64,000 bases of DNA from QHXM01 sp032160705 (GTDB lineage Bacteria > Acidobacteriota > Blastocatellia > Pyrinomonadales > Pyrinomonadaceae): the NCBI GenBank assembly GCA_032160705.1, contig JAVHVE010000065.1, forward strand, positions 62,001 to 126,000. The letters run 5' to 3'. The position numbers and the translations under genes were made by a program. Positions within the stretch are counted from its first letter, which is position 1. Every line of letters starts with the position of its first letter. Shown piece after piece: positions 42,988 through 49,448 of the stretch. Below the pieces are notes generated by a model. The model was given only the letters and a program-made list of their open reading frames with translations. It was not told where the DNA came from and searched no databases.

Positions 42988-43180
42988 GTGCATCAATCCG
43001 CCGCAGAGCGGCGAGATGAATGTAGCCCGGCGTTTCAACGCCGGGAACGAGCGGTGTGCGTCGTCCGCGTCGCGTCAGCTTCCAACCGTCGCTGACGCGA
43101 CGCCTGATATTGTGCTGCATCTTTCCCGGCCTTGAAAGGCCGGGCTACATTCATGTAGCCGCTACGCGGCGATTATGCAC
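42988..43180. mobile_element. MITE-like element between ruvA and ruvB
   Basis: About 193 bp with imperfect terminal inverted repeats of roughly 42 bp. The left end GTGCATCAATCCGCCGC continues to ATGAATGTAGCCCGGC; the right end reads the complement, GCCGGGCTACATTCAT, then GCGGCGATTATGCAC. A central 13-bp perfect stem GCGTCGCGTCAGC/GCTGACGCGACGC (43068-43103 region) lies inside. It has no coding capacity. Related sequences occur at 20273-20350 and 29498-29545, so it is a dispersed, non-autonomous repeat. Confidence 0.65.
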
Positions 43181-43221
43181 ACTCTTCATTTAACTTTAGA
43201 TTCTGGACATTGGGCATTGGT

Positions 43222-43845
43222 TTATCCCTTAGCTAAAAGCCGCAAGGCTCGCCGCAGGATGAGTTCAACGGAAAGATCGCCGCCTTCAGAAATCGCTGCG
43301 GTGACGGCTTTCTCGGCTGCCGCTCTCGGATATTCGAGATTCTGAAGCGCCGAGAGCGCATCGTCGCGGATCGCGTCCGCCGTGCTGGGCGCGGTTGCTC
43401 CGGTCTGCGCCCCAAACTCTTCTTCGAGCGCGGGCGAGGAGAGCGCAGCGATTTTGTCGCGCAGGTCTAGGACGAGACGCTCGGCGGTCTTGCGCCCGAC
43501 GCCGGGAATCGAAGTCAGACGCGCCAGATTGTTGGTGCGAATCGAGGCGATAATCTCGTCCGCGCTCATGCCCGAAAGCATCGTGATGCCTAATTTCGGG
43601 CCGATGCCGCTGACATCAATTAGCTTCATGAAAAGCTCGCGCTCGCGCGCCGTTTTGAAGCCGTAGAGTTGTAGCACCGCTTCGCGCACGTGCGTGTAAA
43701 TGCGCAGGGCGACGGATGCTCCCGCCTCTTCCAAGTCGTAAAAGGTTGAGAGCGGAATCGTCACTTCGTAGCCGACGCCGCCGACATCCAGAATGACAGT
43801 GTTTGCTTGTTTGGCAAGTAGAGTGCCGGATAAATGTGCAATCAT
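43222..43845 (-). CDS. ruvA: Holliday junction DNA helicase subunit RuvA
   Basis: A 207-residue protein that binds the four-way junction as a tetramer and loads RuvB. Domain I (OB-fold) starts MIAHLSGTLLAKQANTVILDVGGVGYEVTIPL. Domain II has two helix-hairpin-helix motifs (VSGIGPKLGITML and IPGVGRKTAERLV), and a linker leads to the small domain III that contacts RuvB (about 160-207). Length and order are normal. It is divergently oriented from rex and precedes ruvB across the MITE-like element. Confidence 0.96.
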   Translation of the reverse strand: MIAHLSGTLLAKQANTVILDVGGVGYEVTIPLSTFYDLEEAGASVALRIYTHVREAVLQLYGFKTARERELFMKLIDVSGIGPKLGITMLSGMSADEIIASIRTNNLARLTSIPGVGRKTAERLVLDLRDKIAALSSPALEEEFGAQTGATAPSTADAIRDDALSALQNLEYPRAAAEKAVTAAISEGGDLSVELILRRALRLLAKG

Positions 43846-43946
43846 TGACCGTTTGAAATAGAGTTAATCGAAGAAGAGATTTCGGGAGCGCCTTCGTTTT
43901 CTTTCATCTCGGATTGTAGTTGATTGTCGCGGCTTCGGCAAAGCGG

Positions 43947-43975
43947 GTAGGGGCAGGGCTTGTCCCTGCCCCTAC
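43947..43975. repeat. Perfect palindrome at the ruvA-rex divergent region
   Basis: GTAGGGGCAGGG-CTTGT-CCCTGCCCCTAC is a perfect 12-bp stem with a 5-base loop. It lies just upstream of a candidate -10 (TATACT, 43996-44001) for rex, about where the -35 region would be, so it could affect rex transcription or be an inserted repeat. Confidence 0.6.
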
Positions 43976-44028
43976 AATAAACGGCTCGCCCGCGTTATAC
44001 TGAGCGCTAAGAGAAAAGGCTTGACGGG

Positions 44029-44760
44029 ATGAAATCGGAGAAAATCTCAGAACTGACGACCAACCGCCTGAGCGTTTACCTGCGATGTCTGAACACGCTG
44101 GCGGCAGCCGGGATAAAAACGGTCTCTTCGCAGGCGCTGGCAGATCAATTCAATCTTAATTCGGCGCAGATCAGAAAAGACTTAGCCTACTTCGGCGAAT
44201 TCGGCGTGCGCGGCGTCGGCTACTTTATCGAAGAATTGCGCCAGCACATCACTAAAATCCTCGGCCTCGACAGGGCGCATCGCGTCGGCATCGTCGGCGC
44301 AGGGAACTTGGGGACGGCGCTCGCCAACTATAATGGATTCCGCCAGTCCAATTTCGAGGTCATCGCCCTGTTTGATAACGACAAAGAGAAGATCGGGCGG
44401 CGCATAGGGGATGCCGCGATCATGGTCTATGACGTGAAGCGGGTCGAAAGGGTCGTGCGCGAAGAGGGCATTGATGTGGCCGTCATCGCTGTCCCCGCGC
44501 GCGCAGCGCAGAAGGTTCTGAACCAGTTGACGGCGGCTGGCATCAAGGCCGTCTTGAACTTTGCGCCCGCGCGCTTGCGTGCTCGCCTCGGCGTCAAGCT
44601 GAAGACGGTTGATTTGACGATCTCGCTGGAATCGTTATCGTATTTTCTCGCCAGCCCGCAGACAGCGTCCGTGACGAACACGCGTAGCGTTCATACATAC
44701 GAAGAACTGCGCGACATGAAGGGTGCTGGTGAGCGGTCAAGGCGGAAGGAGACGCAATGA
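44029..44760 (+). CDS. rex: Redox-sensing transcriptional repressor Rex
   Basis: A 243-residue repressor that releases DNA when the NADH/NAD+ ratio rises. The N-terminal winged helix (about 1-80) contains VSSQALADQFNLNSAQIRKDLAYFGEFGVRGVGY, the Rex recognition region. The Rossmann domain has GAGNLG (90-95) and a downstream FDND acidic residue that selects NAD(H). The basic C-terminal tail is slightly extended. It overlaps the next gene by 4 bases (ATGA), which begins a tightly packed run leading into a microcompartment cluster, so Rex may tune that pathway. No consensus Rex site was found nearby. Confidence 0.95.
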   Translation: MKSEKISELTTNRLSVYLRCLNTLAAAGIKTVSSQALADQFNLNSAQIRKDLAYFGEFGVRGVGYFIEELRQHITKILGLDRAHRVGIVGAGNLGTALANYNGFRQSNFEVIALFDNDKEKIGRRIGDAAIMVYDVKRVERVVREEGIDVAVIAVPARAAQKVLNQLTAAGIKAVLNFAPARLRARLGVKLKTVDLTISLESLSYFLASPQTASVTNTRSVHTYEELRDMKGAGERSRRKETQ

Positions 44761-45071
44761 GCGAAGACCCTACAAAAGACCTGCCCAACACCCGCCCTTT
44801 CGAGGAGCGCATCTTGGCAGAGCTTTCTGCAATGAGGACTGACTTCAGTAATCGCTTTGACTTGTTGGAAACTCGCTTGACTTCGTTAGAAGATAAGGTT
44901 GATGCGCGATTGCGTGAGACGCGACCTGTCTGGGAGGGCGTGCAAACTCAATTGAAGGGTATTGAGAAGCAACTTGACGACCTTAATCGCCAGTTCAAGA
45001 CCCTGATTCAAGATTCGTTCAACCTGCGCGTGCGCGTCGAGAAGTTGGAAGATAATCAGCCGACAGCTTGA
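44757..45071 (+). CDS. Coiled-coil protein, rex-coupled
   Basis: A 104-residue cytoplasmic protein, mostly coiled coil (about 20-100). It has regular heptads such as MRTDFSNRFDLLETRLTSLEDKVDARL and KGIEKQLDDLNRQFKTLIQDSFNLRVRVEKLEDN. The ATG overlaps the rex stop (ATGA), and it ends one base before the aldolase ATG, so it is translationally coupled at both ends. I do not recognise a family. Its position suggests a scaffold or linker in the microcompartment pathway, which is inference. Confidence 0.75.
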   Translation: MSEDPTKDLPNTRPFEERILAELSAMRTDFSNRFDLLETRLTSLEDKVDARLRETRPVWEGVQTQLKGIEKQLDDLNRQFKTLIQDSFNLRVRVEKLEDNQPTA

Positions 45072-45072
45072 G

Positions 45073-45891
45073 ATGGATGAACAAACCGCTCGGCGCGAGA
45101 TAGTCCGCGTCGGCCAGTTGTTGTACGAACGCTCCTACGTCGTCTCTTCGGACGGCAATGTGAGCGTGCGTCTGGACGACGGGCGAATCGTTGCGACCCC
45201 GACGATGACCTGCAAAGGAAGAATGACGGAAGACTCGCTCGCCATCACGGATATGCAGGGCAAGTCGCTCAATAATCGGAAAGCTTCGAGTGAGTTGGCG
45301 ATGCACCTGCTCATCTATCAGGAACGACCTGATGTCAAAGCGGTCTGTCACGCGCACCCGCCGCACGGGACGGCGTTTGCCGTCGCCGGACTTGCCATAG
45401 ACCAGCCGATTCTCTCGGAAGTGATTTTAACTCTGGGCTGTGTGCCCCTTGCAGACTACGGCACTCCTTCAACCGAAGAGTTGACGGAAGCGATGCGCCC
45501 GCTCATCAAGCATCACAATGCGCTCTTGATGGCCAATCACGGCGCGGTCGCTTACGGCGCGGACATCTGGCAAGCTTTCGACCGGCTCGAAACTCTGGAG
45601 CACACCGCCAAAATCGCAATTCTCGCGCGCATCCTCGGCGGCTCACGCAATCTGCCTGCTGATGCGATTGAGAAATTAATCAACGTGCGCGAGGCCGCAG
45701 GCTACTTGAGCGCGGACGCGCGCTGCCAGGCGTGCGGCTATTTACATGAGACGCAGTTGACGTGTCCGACGGGTGAGCGTAACCTCGTCAGCAATTACGC
45801 GAAAGCATCAAGCAATGGCGCGAGCAAGATCAGTTTGACGCGCGAAGAGTTGGTCGAATTGCTCTGCGAAGCCACGCGCGCCAGCAGTTAA
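45073..45891 (+). CDS. Class II aldolase/adducin-family aldolase with encapsulation-peptide-like tail
   Basis: A 272-residue zinc aldolase related to L-fuculose-/L-rhamnulose-phosphate aldolases, which split a sugar phosphate into DHAP and lactaldehyde. The core shows Glu74 in SSELAMHLL, zinc ligands His93 and His95 in HAHPPHG, and His156 in MANHGAVA. After a Cys-containing stretch (Cys218, Cys221, Cys231) and a flexible linker, the protein ends with an amphipathic helix (about 252-270, ISLTREELVELLCEATRA). This is the hallmark of encapsulation peptides that target enzymes into microcompartments. Shell genes follow within 1 kb. The substrate is inferred, not shown. Confidence 0.88.
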   Translation: MDEQTARREIVRVGQLLYERSYVVSSDGNVSVRLDDGRIVATPTMTCKGRMTEDSLAITDMQGKSLNNRKASSELAMHLLIYQERPDVKAVCHAHPPHGTAFAVAGLAIDQPILSEVILTLGCVPLADYGTPSTEELTEAMRPLIKHHNALLMANHGAVAYGADIWQAFDRLETLEHTAKIAILARILGGSRNLPADAIEKLINVREAAGYLSADARCQACGYLHETQLTCPTGERNLVSNYAKASSNGASKISLTREELVELLCEATRASS

Positions 45892-45892
45892 A

Positions 45893-46459
45893 ATGAAAGG
45901 GCTGATAAATAAAGTTCTGTATCTTCTGCACCTCAGAAGGAGAGAGCTAACCAAGCGTCCGATCAACGAGGACGAAGAGGCTCTGGCTCGTCAGGTATTT
46001 CATGACCAGTTGCCCTACAGCAATATTCATATTGCCAACTTTTATCTGCCGGGTAACGAAGGCGTGGCTGTGACGGTGGCTTCCGGCACGGAGTTGATTC
46101 CAATCAAAGCGCTGACCGATTACACGATCTACTTCGGCCCCGGGGTCTTTCGTGACGGCGCGCAGACCCCTGATACGAGAAATACTTTCATCCACGAACT
46201 GACGCATGTCTGGCAGGGGCATCACAGCGCTTTCTCCTGGCATTACATGGTGAACTCGATGCTGTCGCAGGGACGTGCCATCATCTTTCATGGCGACCGC
46301 AACAAAGCCTACGAGTTTACCGCCGGGAAGGCGTGGGACGATTACAACGTCGAGCAGCAAGCCAACATCGTGGAAAGCTGGTTTGCCGCAGGCATGCAGA
46401 CGGACAGTGATTTGTACGTCTACATTACCGAAAACATCCGCGCTGGCCGCTCCGGTTGA
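45893..46459 (+). CDS. HExxH zinc-metalloprotein-like protein
   Basis: A 188-residue protein, no signal peptide. The zinc motif HELTHVWQ (101-108) is followed by YNVEQQANIVESWF (151-164), which could supply the third ligand. This HELTHVWQ..EQQA pattern occurs in predicted metallopeptidases, some linked to Rhs or toxin proteins. The start is 1 base after the aldolase stop, so it is part of the same transcript. Its place between the aldolase and the shell genes is unusual for microcompartment loci. Catalytic activity and substrate are unknown; processing of a cargo protein is one possibility. Confidence 0.7.
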   Translation: MKGLINKVLYLLHLRRRELTKRPINEDEEALARQVFHDQLPYSNIHIANFYLPGNEGVAVTVASGTELIPIKALTDYTIYFGPGVFRDGAQTPDTRNTFIHELTHVWQGHHSAFSWHYMVNSMLSQGRAIIFHGDRNKAYEFTAGKAWDDYNVEQQANIVESWFAAGMQTDSDLYVYITENIRAGRSG

Positions 46460-46608
46460 TTTTCTTTTCGATTTCAATTACGTAGAATACCGTCATTGAA
46501 GAGTCAGACAGAGCACGGCAGCCAAAAGTGGTAGATTAAGAGCTAACCACTACGGGGAATTTTGTATGCAGTAATTCAAGACGAGAACAACTGAAACGGA
46601 GAGCAACA

Positions 46609-46890
46609 ATGGCTCAAGAAGCGCTTGGAATGGTTGAGACAAAAGGTTTGGTGGCGATGATCGAGGCGGCGGACGCAATGGTCAAAGCCGCCAACGTCAC
46701 GCTGATTGGTTACGAGAAGATCGGCGCAGGATTCGTGACGGCGATTGTGCGTGGCGATGTCGCGGCGGTGAAAGCGGCGACGGATGCGGGTGCTGCGGCA
46801 GCGCGGCGCGTCGGCGAACTCGTCAGCGTCCACGTCATCCCGCGCCCGCACGGCAGCGTTGACGAAGCACTGCCGATTGGCAACAGCTAA
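46609..46890 (+). CDS. Bacterial microcompartment hexameric shell protein (BMC-H)
   Basis: A 93-residue BMC-H protein (Pfam BMC fold), close to EutM/PduA size. It starts QEALGMVETKGLVAMIEAADAMVKAANVTLIGYEKIGAGF; the pore-lining motif is KIGAGF (37-42). A further VRGDVAAVKAATDAGAAAARRVGELVSVHVIPRPH segment closes the fold. Hexamers tile the shell facets. It is followed by a palindromic element and then three pentamer genes. The 149-bp gap before it (46460-46608) holds a ribosome site only and no obvious gene. Confidence 0.95.
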   Translation: MAQEALGMVETKGLVAMIEAADAMVKAANVTLIGYEKIGAGFVTAIVRGDVAAVKAATDAGAAAARRVGELVSVHVIPRPHGSVDEALPIGNS

Positions 46891-47046
46891 AAGCCGTGAC
46901 GGGTGACAGGTGACAAGAACAGTTTACAGTTTACAGTTTTCGGTTTTCAGTAAAAGCAGCTTGTCTTTGCTGAAAACTAAAAACTGAAAACTGAAAACTC
47001 GTCCTCACCTGTCACCTGTCACCTGTCACCTGTCACCTGTCACGTT
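46889..47046. repeat. Heptad-repeat palindromic element 13
   Basis: Nested arms: outer TGACGGGTGACAGGTGACA against five tandem TGTCACC words, inner ACAGTTTACAGTTTTCGG against GAAAACTGAAAACTGAAAACT. The left end joins the BMC-H stop; the right end is 6 bases from the next start codon. Confidence 0.85.
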
Positions 47047-47051
47047 CTTAT

Positions 47052-47333
47052 ATGATTATCGCGCGAATTGTCGGCACAGTTGTTTCGTCGCAGAAGGACG
47101 AACGACTTCTGGGAAAGAAGCTGCTCATCGTTCGTCCCATCAACCTGGATGGGACGGACACGAGCGGCTATGTCGTCGCCGTTGATACGGTCGGCGCTGG
47201 CTTTCACGAGCGCGTGCTGGTCGTCGCGGGCTCAAGCGCACGCCTCGCGCAAGGCATGAAAGACACGCCCGTTGATGCGGCCATCGTCGGCGTGATAGAC
47301 ACGGTAGATATTAGTCTGGAGTCTGGAGTCTGA
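47052..47333 (+). CDS. Microcompartment pentameric vertex protein 1 (BMC-P, EutN/CcmL)
   Basis: A 93-residue BMC-P protein. It begins IIARIVGTVVSSQKDERLLGKKLLIV, has the conserved VDTVGAGFHERVLVV segment and the VDAAIVGVID end motif. Five copies form the pentamer that caps shell vertices. The last residues (SLESGV) and the stop codon are supplied by a palindromic element, so the C-terminus is probably longer or different from the ancestor. No ribosome site is seen; the preceding element ends only a few bases before the ATG. Confidence 0.93.
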   Translation: MIIARIVGTVVSSQKDERLLGKKLLIVRPINLDGTDTSGYVVAVDTVGAGFHERVLVVAGSSARLAQGMKDTPVDAAIVGVIDTVDISLESGV

Positions 47334-47411
47334 AGTCTAGCGAGTCAAAAGACAAAGAATTGTTTTTGACCAGTTGACTTCAGACTCCTTGACTCCAGAC
47401 TCCAGACTTTT
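47313..47411. repeat. Heptad-repeat palindromic element 14, overlapping a coding 3' end
   Basis: The left arm words are CTGGAGT, CTGGAGT and CTGAAGT. The right arm words are GACTCCT, TGACTCCA and GACTCCA, ending ACTTTTC. The left arm encodes the final residues and stop of the first BMC-P gene; the right end is 4 bases from the second BMC-P start. Confidence 0.85.
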
Positions 47412-47414
47412 CTT

Positions 47415-47705
47415 ATGCAATTAGCGCGTGTCATCGGGACGGTCGTGGCGACTATGAAGAACGATTCGCTTGAGGGGCGAAAATTACTCGTCGTTCAGTC
47501 GCTCAACGCCGATCTTGAGCCGCAGGGAAAGCCCTTGGTGGCTCTGGACGCTATCGGCGCGGGCACGGGCGAACTGGTCTTCTGGTGCAGAGGAAAAGAG
47601 GCCAGCTTTCCTTTCAAGCGGGAAGACACGCCGACGGATTGCACCATCATCGCCATCGTTGATTCCGAAGAACACGTCACGAACAGAAAGGGTCGCCGGA
47701 GATGA
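47415..47705 (+). CDS. Microcompartment pentameric vertex protein 2 (BMC-P)
   Basis: A 96-residue BMC-P protein: QLARVIGTVVATMKNDSLEGRKLLVVQSLN, then VALDAIGAGTGELVFWCRGKE and the TDCTIIAIVD end motif, with a basic tail NRKGRRR. It differs from the first in having a Trp-Cys at the usual VLV position. The next gene starts within its last codons (4-base overlap, ATGA), so the two are translationally coupled. Three separate BMC-P types in one locus imply specialised vertices or mixed shells. Confidence 0.92.
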   Translation: MQLARVIGTVVATMKNDSLEGRKLLVVQSLNADLEPQGKPLVALDAIGAGTGELVFWCRGKEASFPFKREDTPTDCTIIAIVDSEEHVTNRKGRRR

Positions 47706-48001
47706 TTCTCGCGCGCGTGCTGGGAAATATCGTGGCAACGCAGAAGAATCTGCGCTACGCAAGTGCGCGCATTATGCTCTGCCAGCAAATTACGCCCGAA
47801 GGTGAAGACGCAGGTCTGACCCTGCTCGCGCTCGATTCGGTTGACGCCGGCGAGGGCGATGTGGTGTTGATCGTTCAGGAAGGCTGGGGCGCGTCAACTG
47901 CGGCGACGAAAGAAGCCGGAGCGGCGATTGATTCGGCGATTGTCGGCGTGGTTGATCGGATTGATTTGCTCCCGGACGAGACGAAGGAGGAAGCGCGATG
48001 A
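47702..48001 (+). CDS. Microcompartment pentameric vertex protein 3 (BMC-P)
   Basis: A 99-residue BMC-P protein beginning ILARVLGNIVATQKNLRYASARIMLCQQI, with LALDSVDAGEGDVVLIVQEG and the DSAIVGVVD end motif followed by an acidic tail. It is coupled by ATGA overlaps to both the second BMC-P and the Cys-rich gene after it. Three BMC-P paralogs of clearly different sequence are seen, so this is not a simple tandem duplication. Confidence 0.92.
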   Translation: MILARVLGNIVATQKNLRYASARIMLCQQITPEGEDAGLTLLALDSVDAGEGDVVLIVQEGWGASTAATKEAGAAIDSAIVGVVDRIDLLPDETKEEAR

Positions 48002-48477
48002 GCACGGAGCAGGATCAGGCGCGGCTTCTGGCCGAGCGCATCGCGCGCCGCGTGTCCGAGGGCAAGACGGAGGCTCGTGCACCTCGTGTTGAAAGCAGGA
48101 CGGATGTCGGACGGGAACTGTCGGTGATGCGCGCCAGCCTGGAAGAATTACAGCTTAGACTCGCGCGAATAGAATCGCATGTGACACGCAATGGCGATGA
48201 GACGTTTCAAGCAGAGCGCGAAGCTGAGAGCAGCGAGCAGGGAAGCGCGCAGCGAGAAACTCGGCAATCAGTAACGACGTCCAGCGCTTCACGTTCACCC
48301 TGGTTGAGCGGGATGTATGTTCCGGCGGCGGCGCATCCGAGCGAGGAAAGATTCGGAGTCGAGGAGGCGGCTGTCTCCGAGCTGGTTGATTTCTTCGAGG
48401 GCGAGAAAAAGTGCGAGCTTGAGCCGGGCGGCAAGCCCTGCGACCATTGCGCGATGTGCAGCACGCGAGGGTTTTGA
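47998..48477 (+). CDS. Cys-rich coiled-coil protein, microcompartment-associated
   Basis: A 159-residue protein that I cannot assign to a known family. An N-terminal amphipathic helix (EQDQARLLAERIARRVSEG) could be a shell- or cargo-targeting peptide. A coiled coil spans about 36-64, then a Ser/Gln-rich linker, then a compact C-terminal region with an acidic helix (VEEAAVSELVDFFEGEKK). The last part contains Cys139, Cys148, Cys151 and Cys154 (C-x8-C-x2-C-x2-C), suited to an Fe-S cluster or zinc. ATGA coupling to the third BMC-P gene makes a role in the same compartment likely. Redox or structural function is inference. Confidence 0.7.
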   Translation: MSTEQDQARLLAERIARRVSEGKTEARAPRVESRTDVGRELSVMRASLEELQLRLARIESHVTRNGDETFQAEREAESSEQGSAQRETRQSVTTSSASRSPWLSGMYVPAAAHPSEERFGVEEAAVSELVDFFEGEKKCELEPGGKPCDHCAMCSTRGF

Positions 48478-48496
48478 GCTAATTTAACGAAATTAG

Positions 48497-48720
48497 AACG
48501 TAAGCAGGTAGTCTTACGTCTTAATCAGGCATAATTATAACCTAATGGGGCGAGCTTATAATCAAAGCTCGCCCCATTAGGTTATAAGATCGCGTGATTA
48601 CGTCATAAGATCGTGCGATTAGGTTATAAGATTGCCGTCTTATGTTCTAATCACGACACCTTTCGTCATAATCCTGAGTCCTTATGTCATAAGCACTGGC
48701 GCTTTCTTCATCGTCATGCC
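48497..48720. repeat. Large heptad-repeat array with perfect hairpin
   Basis: About 220 bp divisible into 7-bp words such as TCATAAG, TTATAAG, GATTAGG, GATTACG, ATCGCGT and ATCGTGC, partly as 21-bp triplets of words. A perfect 21-bp stem lies at 48537-48557/48565-48585 (ATAACCTAATGGGGCGAGC and its complement). It fills the gap between convergent microcompartment and lemA genes. Confidence 0.8.
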
Positions 48721-48752
48721 TGCTTATAAACAAAGACGGGCGCGCCCGCGCC

Positions 48753-49385
48753 TTACCTGGCAGTGTTCTGGTTATTCCGCAGCGTGTTTGAGTCTATCTT
48801 CGGAACCTGTGTGGCGGTCGGGTCGGCCTTGAAGTAAGGCTCTTCTTTGAAGCCGTAAATCTTCGCGCCGATGACGGTCGGAAAACTGCCGCGCGTCGTG
48901 TTGTAGTCCTGCACGGCTGCGTTGTAATCGCTGCGCGCGGTCTGGATGCGGTTCTCCGTTCCGACCACTTCATCCTGCGCCTTCATGAAATTCTCGTTTG
49001 ACCTTAACTGCGGATAAGCTTCGGTCAAGACCAGCAGCCGCCCGATTGTTCCGCCAAAGCTATTGTTGGCGTCAAGGACTGCCTGCTTCTGTTCGGGCGT
49101 CTTGTCGCCTGCTGATCCTTGCGGTGCCGCTTGACTGGCGTTCAAAAGTCGCGAGCGTGCCTCGGCGATCTTGCCGAAGACTTCCTGCTCCTGCACGCCA
49201 GCCATTTTCGCAGTCTCAATCAAATTCATGATCAGGTCGGCGCGGCGCTGGAGCTGGCTCTCGACGTTAGCCCATTTGCCCCGGACGTTCTGCTGCTTCG
49301 CATTCAGCGTGTTGTAGCCGCACCCTGTGCCCGCGACAGTTGCCAGCACGACAAGCGCCAACAACAGCATCCTTTTTCTATTCAT
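48753..49385 (-). CDS. lemA: LemA family protein
   Basis: A 210-residue LemA protein. An N-terminal hydrophobic segment ends VAGTGCGYN, which may be a lipoprotein signal (Cys22) or a single membrane anchor. The domain contains the family sequence NVRGKWANVESQLQRRADLIMNLIETAKMAG, LTEAYPQLRSNENFMKAQDEVVGTENRIQTARSDYNAAVQDYNT and PTVIGAKIYGFKEEPYFKA. LemA proteins are four-helix envelope proteins of unresolved function, often next to TPM-domain genes as here (two genes away). It is downstream of the nucleotidyltransferase gene. Confidence 0.93.
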   Translation of the reverse strand: MNRKRMLLLALVVLATVAGTGCGYNTLNAKQQNVRGKWANVESQLQRRADLIMNLIETAKMAGVQEQEVFGKIAEARSRLLNASQAAPQGSAGDKTPEQKQAVLDANNSFGGTIGRLLVLTEAYPQLRSNENFMKAQDEVVGTENRIQTARSDYNAAVQDYNTTRGSFPTVIGAKIYGFKEEPYFKADPTATQVPKIDSNTLRNNQNTAR

Positions 49386-49448
49386 CTTTCTTCTTCTCCT
49401 TCAATTCGGTGAATCCTGAACAATAGCTCGGAAAAACTGTCTATCAAT

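Noticed and set aside
46889..47046. CRISPR-like array from the tandem short repeats
   Set aside because: The repeats are 7 bp, contiguous and without unique spacers, and no cas genes are near.
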